A stretch of DNA of 64,000 nucleotides from Leucocoprinus leucothites (taxonomy: Eukaryota; Basidiomycota; Agaricomycetes; Agaricales; Agaricaceae), in contig JAACJO010000054.1 of assembly GCA_013368445.1 (NCBI GenBank), forward strand, positions 30,905-94,904, given 5' to 3'. Below, piece by piece: positions 48,671 through 59,457 of the stretch (its first letter is position 1; each line of letters opens with the position of its first letter). Both the position numbers and the translations under genes were made by a program. Under the pieces are notes generated by a model, which saw only the letters and a program-made list of their open reading frames with translations, searched no databases and was not told the origin of the DNA.

Positions 48671-49893
48671 CTATGCTGGAGAACCATCAGGCGGTAGGGA
48701 TACAGTCACGTTCCTATTGTGCGGAATTTGTGATACTTGAGCTGTTGTGTTCGTGTCTTGATGGTTCCATCGTAAGGTTGTGAGCTGACGCTCAGTATCT
48801 GGTGTCCATGCACGCCCAGAGAGCACACGATATAGAACAAGAAAGTATGCAATCATCTAAATATGGTTACACGCAGAACGTTAGTTATTGGTGGACTCGT
48901 TGGTCATTGCTCGTACGTACATTGATGTGAGCGCTGATTGCACTAAACACAGAGAGAGCAGGTGCTCGGATGTCAAATGCAGCCGCTGAAATGGTGGCTC
49001 CCAGTGCGACGACAGTTGAAAGGGCATAGGATTCAGCTAGTATTGCCACGATGCTTGTGTACTGGTTGGATGGTGAGGATAATGTCCCACCTAGATACGG
49101 AATTACTTATGGGTGAGCCAACGGACTTTTAGTAGTACGTACTCATTAACTGTGTAATACGTCGACGCACGAAAATGATTCGACCTGCAATTAAGAAAAA
49201 GCCCAGCAGATCGACGGCTATTCCGAGCCCTTCGCTCACGGTCTGGAGCATTAGTGCTGATTTATTATTGACCGACAGGACCCCAATAGCCGAGTAGATG
49301 AAAAATGCTGATATACCCAACATAAGTATAATAGTTAAGGTAAAGCAAGTAGAAAAGGACTCACAAATACAGGCCAAGTAAGAGAGAATAGATATCGCAA
49401 CGACGTGGATAACGTAGGGAGATTCGGACCAGATGATGAATATACGCCAAATCTACAGGGAATATAATTACCGTTAGGAATGTGTCTTCAGCATGTAATA
49501 AGAAAACAGCTTTACCTCAGCGGAAGTAACCAGAAAGCTGCTTATCGGGCTGATGACGACATCTAAAAACTTATATGCACCTGGAGGTTTTACTGGCAGG
49601 AGGCCATCCTCGTATAATATTGGGCCTCCAACGGAGTCGTTATGGTCAAGATAGGCGAGAAGAGTCGTTTGCGTGAAGATGACAAGAGTCATGGACGCGA
49701 CTACAATGATGAGAAAAGAATGGACAAATAGGACCATGGTGTGCTTCGGTCTGTCGCCCTTGCGGAAATCTCTGTATAACATCTGTTGACACATGCAGTA
49801 GAGTGTAAAGCCAATTCCGTAGAATACGGATTGTATGGTTGTCGTGCTGACGAAATCGACGGCTTCGAAGTGGCGGATTAATTTTGGATCCAT
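48671..49893 (-). CDS. Seven-transmembrane protein, family A copy 7 (7TM-A7)
   Basis: Exons: 49516-49893, 49365-49452, 49143-49307, 48921-49090 and 48671-48856, giving 328 aa. The start is the MDPK methionine; an upstream in-frame ATG at 49968 would add 25 residues not conserved in paralogues. Intron 2 has a GTGAGT donor. All seven segments, the VRRRITQLM loop and the GRAWTPDTERQL tail are present. This is one of the cleanest copies. Confidence 0.8.
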
Positions 49894-50599
49894 TGTGGAT
49901 GAGCCGAGAGGGGTAAAGGAAGGAGTGTGTTGTGAGATTTTCTGGGAGAGTTTCTTTATCAGAGCCAACCTGGTGTCAAAAGCGATGCACTGTTGATATA
50001 GTTACTGAAATAAACGATGATGGAAGATTTGACTCCTGATGAAGAATCATGATTTCGAGCTGTCATCAGCAAAACTGAATGTGTGGGACAAGAGATTATC
50101 ATCGGACACGTTCTGTAACTTATGAGCGCTGTAAAAAATGAATGGAGTTTGACAAGCTGATGGTGTCACGAAAGAAGGGCCGCCGTCCCTCGAGTTTACC
50201 TTGTCTTTATAACCAATCGGCTTCTACGATAGAGCGCTCACTGCTTGATTCAGAACGCCCCCACTTTACACTTACTTGGGTCGTACGCAGAAAGATGATA
50301 TATTCAACCCGTCAGTACAGTGGAGGCCATGATTATGTCGCTCCACTCTATTGATAACGTCGGCGCGATTTGAATGGCGGTTTACAGTATCAACTCTTGA
50401 GATATTTACAGTGATTTGGAAGTGGGGTCAAGTTGTATGCGAAACGGGCTCACCTCATACGGCCGCTCCCACATCCTACCAGACACCCTCAGCAGAACGT
50501 TATACTTTTGCGACTGCCCGCTCTGAGTCGATTTGGCGCTATCCTCGGATGGCGTTGCGCTCCATTGTCCTACCGTCGTTGTTGATAAAGCGTATATAT
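49894..50599. repeat. Block P copy 7
   Basis: Shortened 7TM-A 5' flank leading into an RCR-like pseudogene, the same order as at 10.2-11.8 kb and 57.6-59.5 kb. No gene is supported. Confidence 0.5.
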
Positions 50600-51000
50600 T
50601 TAGTATGGACTGGAGAAGCTAGCTGTTGGAATACAACATTATCAGATTTTCTTGTGTGGGGTGTACCGGCGATTGTCGGAGATATATACGCGCAGGATGA
50701 TTGAGTTGGGTGTATGACCGTGTTCCGGTTATTGGTATTGGGTGGAGGTCGCATGAGGATATTTCGATCTTTCCATTCCATGCCGCTCATTTTGTCCGTA
50801 AATATCGTGGTACATCATTTCGAGGGTCCATGAGGTAGCGGTGGTGGTATTGGTTGGTGTGCTGGGCAGGAGCCACCAAACCATCCCCTTGAATAGGGAG
50901 ATTAGAGACGAAATGCTGCAGCACAAGCGCGTATGAAATGGACGAAAATACGGAAGGCGAATACGAACAAGATAAGAGCAATACCGCCCGCAAATAAAAT
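50600..51000 (-). pseudogene. RCR-like gene, decayed copy (psi-RCR2)
   Basis: Aligned to the intact gene on the minus strand, it retains the membrane-proximal region, the GWFGG-equivalent (GMVWWL), the YHDIYGQNE stretch and the last exon (SDNVVFQQ then HTKY). Insertions and deletions break the frame several times, the PPPY equivalent is lost, and the donor of the last intron is GC. Exon 1 is not recognisable. Confidence 0.65.
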
Positions 51001-51344
51001 GATCGAAGAAAACGCTGGGTAACAGTGGTGGGAAGAATGTGCGATGGCCGTTCAAGAAGATCAAGCTGCCACCGATTAGAAAGGAGGTATCTCCATAGAG
51101 CATAGCATCTCATAAGGTATTTATTGTATATTCCAGGGACTCCGGTGGCACTGCCAGGCGGGGAAGACTTAAATTAACGAAAGCACAATAGATATTTTAG
51201 AACAAGCGATATCATTTTTTCCCATGAAGTGCGGGATTGTTTTCAAAGATCCATCATTCCTACGGAAAGAGCATGGATGAATGGAATACGACACGTCGGA
51301 TGGGGAGATAACGAAGACTTTGAACAGGCAGGAGCACCACGCAC
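51001..51344. repeat. Block V copy
   Basis: Matches 6900-7160 upstream of BTB4, but here no BTB gene is attached. It separates the RCR pseudogene from block R, whereas in six other units the RCR 3' exon touches R directly. Confidence 0.5.
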
Positions 51345-53244
51345 AAACGAGGGATGCTAATCACGTGCTTCAGGAAATCGGCGATGATTATATTTGGACG
51401 CCTATTGCTTGCCTGTCCCAACTTGCCTAACCTCTCAGTTGTCGATTCCGAGTGTATGGCCTATGTTTCTTGTTGACACGCGTTAGTCCTCCGGTTAGAC
51501 GCGCTTTACCTAGCTCACTTCTGGAGAAAGTCTCTTGTGAGCGCCGCCGTGTATGGTGGGTATCACTCTCCCCTTCCTCGCCTGACTCCCACTTCCAGTC
51601 AGCACGTCGCACCTATTCGAAAGGAACACATGCAAGTCTTACGAGCTGGACCTGCTTGGAAAACCGTGGAACCTCTTGGCTGGGCATGAGGTATCGCCCA
51701 CGGAGGAGGCTGGTGTCTCATCATCCTACGCATATAGCCACCCCGCATCCCAGCCAACACTCCCAGCTAGCCCTTAGGGTACTGGACCCGCTTTCTCCCT
51801 CCTACACCCGTCTATCTACGGCACCATGGTCAAGACATGTTCATCACCAGTGGTCCGTCCTCGAGCCATTTCGATTATGGCAGGCGGGGGGATAATGAAC
51901 CTGCAGCCGGAGCCTGTGCGATATATAGCGGAGGTATGGCTGACCTATTCATTTTCTCTACACCCGGTGGCGATCTCACACCTCAGTAGTGTCATCTGTT
52001 TGAGGAGTAGCCATGCGTAGTGTGAAAGTGCGACTCCCGACTTGCCGAGAATCGCTCGCAAAGCGGCTCCCTCTCTGGATCCAACCCCGCCACTACCCGC
52101 CATGTCATATCGAACGTCCGCGTTCTCGTCACGTTGATCATGTTCTCAAGCCAACGCGCCAAGTTTTAGATGATGCTCGGAAGAGGGACTGGAGACGTTG
52201 GGAGGTTCCGTAGGTTGGAGGTCGTATGAGGTGGGTCAATTATCCAATTAACCCCATAGTGACCCAGACTCAAACCACCATAGTACCCACGGTCGACTCA
52301 TCTAACCCAACGTTGATCATCGTTTCTCCCCCATCGTCTCCGTGCATTGGAAATTTACTGTGGGCACTTCAATGATGGAGTGGTAATTCTTGGAGTCTCA
52401 CCGAACATGGCGCTGTCGCACGCGTTGATCGTCCGTCCCCAGCCATCACCCCGAGCTTCATCGAAGTCTCGGCAGTCGCGGAAGATTTTTCTGCATAATA
52501 CTCACTCGTGTTCCACGACGGCAACGAGGAGCAAGTTTAGTGGGCATTCATAACGAGTGTTCTTCGCGGGCGATTTACCTTCACGTCTCTTGGAAACTTC
52601 ACGCCCATCCTGTGATCCAACCTCTATTCGTGTTTATCGGTGACGTGCGATTGAGCTTCGAGGAAGGACTGGGCAGTAGATGCTGTTGCAGTCGCATACC
52701 GGGTTGAAGTAGTGGAGGTATGTGTTGTACTTATTTATTCGCCGCACAAACCATTTTTTTCTCAATGAGCGGGCTTGGTTTATAGTGCGCGGTTGAAGTA
52801 GGACCAGAGAACCGATTGCTAGCTTTGGCCCGTTTGTTGGGTTCAGTGATCATCCGTAATGAAGGTGTGTATTCTAGCCCTCGCTGCTACCTATTCTGTC
52901 CCCTGAGTAGTTTGTCTTGGTGAAGACTGTTACCTTCGTATCGGCGTTACTACCTCTGATTTGCGAGACACTCGGAATGTTGGCTCCCAACCCAGACATC
53001 TGATGTAGAAAGAGGCCAGAGGCTTTTCAATTCACCATAAGACTATCGTGCGTAATCTTGGATTACCCCAGTTACATTTTGTACTGACCGCCTCTGCACT
53101 GCGACCAGTCGTGTTAGGATTTCCATTATTTCGACATCGAATGCAATGTGATATACGGTAGTTCTCGAGAGTGCAGTGCAAATGTAGCCAGATTATCTGA
53201 CCTACATGCTGGCGGCATTTGTATCAATCAATGCATCGTCGTCT
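51345..53244. repeat. Block R copy 11, block S and 7TM-B 3' flank
   Basis: CACGTG is at 51362-51367. The ghost frame lies near 52347-52500 and block S at about 52555-52760. The interval 52760-53244 leads to the 7TM-B stop codon and shows no gene. A 147-codon + frame (51452-51895) spans the R block but is not shared with other copies. Confidence 0.5.
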
Positions 53245-54414
53245 TCAGCCGCGTTCTTCATCTGTTTCTGTATTCCACTGTAGGGTACTAAGTTGGTGTT
53301 CTGTATTCCGGTTCCATGTTCGTCCTAGCAGGACTCGATATATAAAGAGGAGATTAGCAATCATCTGCATGCAAATCACAGTCAGTCAGTACAATCGCAG
53401 TAGTAGAAACAGTACTTACCTCAACCTCATATACGATCGCATCGAAGAACACAGTAGCTAGTACCCCAGTGCGACCGGTGGCGGATGCGAATGCAGTTCC
53501 AAGCCAACAGAGGGTGACTAGGCTGTAAGATTCAACGAGCATTGCTGTCACGTTTGTGTAGGTTGGTGGCCATGTTGAATTACCTGCAATCATATACCAT
53601 TTCAATTGAAAAAGTGTTGAGACTGATACCATAAACATACCGATCAACTTCTGGATACGCCTGCGTGAACAGATTATCTTTCCAAGGATTAAACTAGCGC
53701 AGACGATGTTGAATGCCACAGAGAGCACTAAAAGAGACGTTCTAAGCGGGATGGCTGATTGGGAGTAGTAGTAGTCGGCGGGACCGGTCACTGCACGCCA
53801 CCATAAGAGGATCGCAAGACCTGGCGTAGGTATAATGAGCTAGCACTGTCGCAATTCAGTTGTGATAAACTTACAGATCCAGGCCAGAAATAGTAGCAGA
53901 GGGACGAGTGTAGCAATGATGCAATAGCGTGATGCAGTCCAAACGACTCGAACGCGCCATACCTAAAAAAAAATACGAAATGTGGGTTATAATTGATGTC
54001 TTTAGGTATTTCTTGGATGATGCATACTTGCACAGACGAAGTCAGTATGAGCAATAGGTCGGGGCATAACAAACCCAGAAATGCGATTGCTGACAAAGGG
54101 TGGGTGATAGAAGCTATGTGGCCGAGTGCCTCTTCAGGTGATTGATTGTGGTCGATTACGGCCCAGATGATAGAATGAGCGTCGGATACGAGGCCGAGGA
54201 GTGTGAGTATAGTGATAAGTGAAGAGTAGATTCCGGGAAAGAGTGTTTGTTTTTTGGGATTCCCCTGTTGGAGATTGCGGTATAGTTGTTTAATGCAGAG
54301 AGGGTAAAGTGTGAAGCCAATTCCGAAGAGGGAAGACCTGATAATAGTGTAGTTGATGACCCAGGCTGCTAGATCTGTGCGAGCTGTTGAGGTATCGTCT
54401 GCTATGCCCGGCAT
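53245..54414 (-). CDS. Seven-transmembrane protein, family B (7TM-B)
   Basis: Exons: 54028-54414, 53875-53962, 53641-53820, 53420-53583 and 53245-53364, giving 312 aa. Exon 2 is 88 nt, exactly as in family A, and all four introns lie at the same positions and phases. Motifs in common with A are FGIGFTLY in segment 1, VWR at the start of exon 2, a basic RRRIQKL loop after segment 5, AMLVESY in segment 6, and a GRTWNRNTE tail. Overall identity to family A is low, so B is an old paralogue. The tail is shorter, ending DEERG. It is the only intact B copy; two truncated relatives exist in the window. Confidence 0.82.
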
Positions 54415-55900
54415 GTCGGAATTTGAGAAAGGGGGTTGGAAGGAGCTTGAGGGGTCGGGTTGTGGTATATATTAAATCGGGCCAATTTGCTGTGGAGTAA
54501 AGCTGTTGGGAGAGGAGCAAATCTTCGAAGGTGGAACGTACCCTATCCAAAGGTGGGGCTTGAGAGATATTATAACCATCAGCTGTGTATTATAATGAGC
54601 TATACCTCACGCTGTACGACTCAAGGTTAGCATAGATTTAGCACGAGTTACATTATTCAACAATCATCAGCCTAGTGCATAGTAAATGTAACACAAGCGC
54701 CAAATCATTCTGTTGATAAAATTCGGATGGACGAGAATTTGGACGTCGGCGGGAAGACGCACGTGCTGTCGAACCCCGGAATGGATCGATGTCCGGTGGA
54801 TCTTTTGACCAATTCCACCTACACACACTAATTTTAATACACACCAACGCACGCCACTCGTACCGTCGCAATTCGCTTCGAGAGGCAAGGCTGAGTTTTG
54901 GATTGTGTAACCTATACTTGACTTTGATTCGCATCTTATGCAATGGCCTTACTACGTCCCACCCAGTCCCTCGGTCGGTACTTGAAACATGCCGCACCTA
55001 CTTGTTCATATCTTCAGCACCGTTTGCGGTGGCTATCATGCTTGTGATGGATGCCCTTCTCCGTGGAGCCCAACGATGTTTCCCAGCGGGGTGGAAGCTA
55101 AGGCTTAGAGTCGCGCTTCGGGCCGCCTGGCAAAGGGTAACGATTTCGGGTGCACTACACTCGCCTCTTTTCTGCAGAAGCCAGCCTATTTGAACCCACC
55201 ACGCATGACCATGTCGCATATACTGGATATGTCAGATGCATTTATTTATCGTAATATTGGCTTACATAGAGCACGCCGCCGATCCTAGGAGGGCACCATT
55301 AAACATCAGCTCGTGTTGATTTATCATTGCCTAAAGTGGCGCCTCGTTGGGCTAGTCTAAGAACTACATTCCGTACGATCACATCTATCTACACGACCCT
55401 CTTACTGGAGTATCTGCACACATAGGTAATTATTCCCAATAGTTGGTTGGAGGCCCGACCGACACGATCTGTGCGGGATTTTGCATTCATTTGCTATCCG
55501 CTCCTCGTATACTCACTGTTGCCAATTGTCTCACGGAGGAGTTGGCTCTCCAGGTCAACAAGGTCATTCGGCTATACGTGTCCTGAGCTTATTCAATTTA
55601 CTTTTGCTCAACCTCGGATCCCGATCTTACCCGCTTCCGGTCGCCCCTTCTCCAGAACCCACCTCGATGGACTATTATGAAAATGCACGCACTCTGTTAA
55701 AACTTGGTCATATCAAGATGAGGATACCGAGGGATTGGAAATACCGGTCAATACGTCGATCACGTTCAAGGTATGCGTGTATTTCTCGCTTATTGCGATA
55801 TCCAAATAAAGACTCATTCCTCTTGATAGCACAATCACGGAAAATGCATGCCTTGGTACGAGAGAAGAGAAGAATAAGTTGTAGTTCAAAAGGAGAGAAA
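54415..55900. repeat. Block Y, 7TM-B upstream region
   Basis: This is the most complete copy of the 7TM-B upstream block, with partial copies at 33290-34090, 43650-44400 and 7430-8540. The first hundred bases should include the 7TM-B promoter. Frames found here (for example 54789-55193 and 55481-55909 on +) are not preserved in the copies. Confidence 0.5.
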
Positions 55901-56410
55901 GGACGTTAGTGGCCAAGTCTGGCTGGTGGTGGATTACAGCTCTCTATCGTTGATGAGGGCAATAAAATTGGATAGGGATCCACTGAGTTGAGTGGCGGCT
56001 CATTAAAACTTATGACAATAATTACACAATAAGTACAGCTCTAACGGTCGAGTAAAATCTCCAGAGTCTACCTTCTTGTTGATTGCTCCTGAAATGTGGA
56101 TACGATGGTAGGAAACTGACAAAGACATTGAAACCGGAACATCTCTTGAACAATTTAGAATTCAGCGAACACAGCTGGGAGGGCTGGGGTGAGCGTGTCA
56201 ACTGGCTGTGGGGGTTGTACAAGATGGGAAGCGGATAATAGGAATATACCCGAGTCCTGGTACTTTTATTGTCGAACTTATAGCATCTACGAGCTATATT
56301 CGATGACCGACATTAACAGAGAAAATGACAGGGCAACGGTGCAGTATCCCTCAACAATTTGAAATAAATATGTCAAAGTGAGCTCCAATCCAGCCTTCTT
56401 CAAACAGAAA
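55901..56410. other. 3' flank of 7TM-A8, no gene
   Basis: Only the last 200 nt resemble the standard 7TM-A 3' flank. The rest is unique in the window, without coding signs. Confidence 0.4.
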
Positions 56411-57627
56411 CTATGCAAAGGTATTGTCAGGCGGTAAGGACCCTGCTACATCGCTATTGCGCGGAATTTGAGAGGCCTGGGTCGCTGTATTATTGTCTTG
56501 ATGGTTCCATTGCAAGGTCGTCAGGTGACGTTCGGTATCCCGTGTCCATGCACGCCCAGAGAGCACACGATATAGAACAAGAAAGTAAGAAATCATCTAA
56601 ACAAGGTTATGTGCAGGATATTAGCTACTAGTAGACTCATTAGTCATTGCATCATACATACATTGATGTGAGTACTAATTGCCTCGAAAACAGAGAGAGC
56701 AGGTTTCCGGACGTCGAATGCAACCAGGGAAACCATGCCTCCCAGCACGACAACTATTGAAAGGGCATATGATTCAGCCAGTATTGCCACGACACTTGTG
56801 TACTCGCTGGATGGCGAGGATAAAGCACCACCTAGACACGAAATTAAGTATGGTTGAGTCAACAGTTTTGGGTAGTACGTACTCATTAACTGCGCAATAC
56901 GCCGGCGCACAAAAATGATTCGACCCGCAATTAAAAAAAAGGCCAGCAGAGTGACAACTATTCCGAGCCCCTCGCTTACAGCCATAAGCATTAGTGTTGA
57001 CTTATTATCAGGCGAGGAGAGACCAATAGCCAAGTAGATGAAAAATGCTGATACGTCCCACATAAGTATAGCGATCAAGATAAAAGGAAGTAGAAGTGGA
57101 CTGACAAATATTGGCCAAGTAGCAGGAAATAGATATCACAATGATGTGGATGACATAGGGAGATTCTGACCAGATGATGAATATGCGCCAAATCTACAAG
57201 GGATATAATTAGCCTTGGTAATGTGTATTCAATATGGCAGCAGTTTTACCTCAGCAGCATTAACCAGCACGTTGCTCACTGGGAGGATAATGATATTATA
57301 AAACTTATATGCACTCGGGGGCTTTGCTGGCAGGAGGCCATCCTCGTATAGTACTGGATCTCCAACGGAATCATTATGGTCAAGATATGCCAGAAGAGTT
57401 GTTTGTGTAAGGATGACAAGGATCGTGGATGCTACTACAAGGACAAGCAAGGAGTGGAAAAATAGGACCATGGTGTGCCTTGGTCTGTGGCCCTTGCGAA
57501 AATCCCTGTATAGCATCCGTTGACACATGCAATACAGTGTAAAGCCAATTCCATAGAATATGGCCTGTATGGTTGTCGTGCTGACGAAATCGATAGCTTC
57601 GAAGTGGTGGATTATCTCTGAATCCAT
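56411..57627 (-). CDS. Seven-transmembrane protein, family A copy 8 (7TM-A8)
   Basis: Exons: 57250-57627, 57106-57193, 56883-57047, 56662-56831 and 56411-56596, giving 328 aa. Intron 2 is 58 nt with a GTCAGT donor, so retention would cause a frameshift; the spliced frame is open. The start is MDSE; the frame extends upstream without conservation. Seven segments, VRRRIAQLM loop and GRAWTRDTERHL tail are present. It lies at the right end of the array, next to the intact RCR-like gene. Confidence 0.78.
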
Positions 57628-58858
57628 CGTGGATGAGCCGAGAGGGGTAAAGGAAGGAATGCCATGTACGATCATCCAGAGCCTTACTTTATCAGCGCCA
57701 GCCCAGCATTGAAAGCTGTACAATGCTGGCATAGCCACTGACATAAACAATGATGGAGGACTTGAATTGTGATGGGCGCCATGATCAACTGAATATTTGT
57801 GACATAAAATGGCTATTGATCAACTTCTTTAATACACGAACGCCGTGAAACATGAAGAATACTCGACTTTACTGCCAATGGGCTTCTAAAATAGCGCGCT
57901 CACCTTATTTCGGAACGCCCCGACTTTGCACTGACGGTGTTTGCACACAAGGGTCGGGATATTCAATCCATTAGTACGGTGGAGGGCATGATCATATCGT
58001 TCGATGCCTGTAATGCAGAGGAAGCAGGTAGTATGTTTGGAACCGGTATTTTGAAGTCGGCATCATTTGAACGGCGTGTTAGTATCACCTCTTCCTTGGT
58101 TTCCCCTCGATCAAACCCACCTATAGAGTAATTTAGATCAACATTATTTACAGACAGGGACTGCGGGTCATGTAGTTGAGATATATTCAGTGATGGGATT
58201 TACTCACTGTGTTGTGCTCGCCTTTGTTCCGTGTTTTGGAAGTAGGATCAAGTTGAATACAAAGTGGAGTCAGCAGCCAGCTACGATACATATATATATA
58301 TGGTTTCTCCCGCATGCCAGTACACACCGGCAGCGGAACGTTGTACCTACTTAATCACACGCTCCGAGCCACCACCCCCATCACAAATGCTCAAGTTCAC
58401 TGCCTCCCACTGGATTCTACTGGCAAGCCCCACGCCGATCTACTCCACGCGTTACAAAGCCAGAGTGGGGCAGATGCAGAAAAAGCACTTAGGAACCCTT
58501 CAGTGATCCAGTTATTTTCATATTTTCGTATTGTAAAACTCATAGAGGTTTGATTTGGGGCTATCCTCGAATGGCGTTCACTCGTGTCGCTCGATATACG
58601 ACTGACTAATAGATGCTTCAAATACAATCCCTTGTTCGAGAATTTATCCGTTGTCATCACGGGTCCGATATGTGATTACATTTATTATATGGCATAGCTA
58701 CGATCCATAAAAGCACTCAAAATACATGTTTTTACTCTGTCGTGAAATCCTAATAGTTCGTGTAGTATAGTCAAAGACCGATAATTACTGACGGGATCCT
58801 TCGGTGGAGTATCTATCGTCCTTCCGTCGGCGTATATAAATCGGTTTTAAGAGCGTAA
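57628..58858. repeat. Block P copy 8
   Basis: Full-length 7TM-A 5' flank lying between 7TM-A8 and the RCR-like gene. It shows that in the ancestral unit block P separates these two genes. No coding region is supported. Confidence 0.5.
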
Positions 58859-59457
58859 TTATTTAGTATGAACTGGCTGTGGAGAAGCTGGCTGCTGTAA
58901 TACAACATTATCAGATATTTCCTGCGTGAGTGGCTAGCGAGTGTTGGAAACGTATACGCACAGGATGACTGAATTGGCCGTAAGCCGCGTTTCCGTCATT
59001 GGCATAGGGTGGAGGTTGCATGGGATATTTCGACCCTTCTAATCCATGCTGCTGATTTTGCCCGTAAACATCGTGGTGCATCATTCCGGGCGCCCCATAT
59101 TGTCCGTGAGGTGGCGGTGGTGGTGCTGATTGATCTGCTTGATAAGGACCGCCAAACCATCCCCTGGAATAGGGGCCAGGCTGACCGGAAAATCCGGGAC
59201 GGAATGCTGCAGCACGGGCGCGCTTTCGACGAGCGAGAAGACAGAAGCCGATTATAAACAAGATGAAGGCAATACCAGCTACGAATATATACAATTTAAT
59301 TGAATGACGGAAGAAGCTCGATGGCAGTAGTGGGAAACTCACCTATAACACAGCCTGCGATAATCCTACCAGGACTAGACCTACGCCGTTCAAAGGTTTG
59401 AGCATATGCCGAGAAAATTGATGCAAAAAGAGCAAGTAGAGTAAGGTGAGAGAACAT
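58859..59457 (-). CDS. RCR-like single-pass membrane protein with PPxY tail
   Basis: Exons: 59343-59457, 58962-59278 and 58859-58921, giving 164 aa. Residues 1-20 are a signal peptide, about 32-54 one membrane segment, and 55-60 a basic RRKRAR anchor. A Pro/Gly/Tyr/Gln-rich cytosolic tail follows, with a proline run at 91-95 and PPPY at 127-130. The layout resembles fungal RCR proteins (Congo red resistance, regulators of plasma-membrane proteins and chitin that bind WW-domain ubiquitin ligases); assignment is by layout, not by detailed alignment. The 40-nt last intron was chosen because the exon after it (ISDN, QQ, HTK) is preserved in pseudogene copies. Reading through would end at 160 aa. 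Confidence 0.65.

Noticed and set aside
15405..52560. R blocks as a CRISPR array, satellite or LTR set
   Set aside because: Copies are about 1 kb or more, divergent and widely spaced, with no short regular repeat-spacer pattern, no LTR boundaries and no target duplications.
58911..58961. 160-aa version of the RCR-like protein ending at 58911
   Set aside because: The decayed copies preserve the alternative exon after a 40-nt intron (ISDN and HTK words), so the spliced 164-aa end is more likely.
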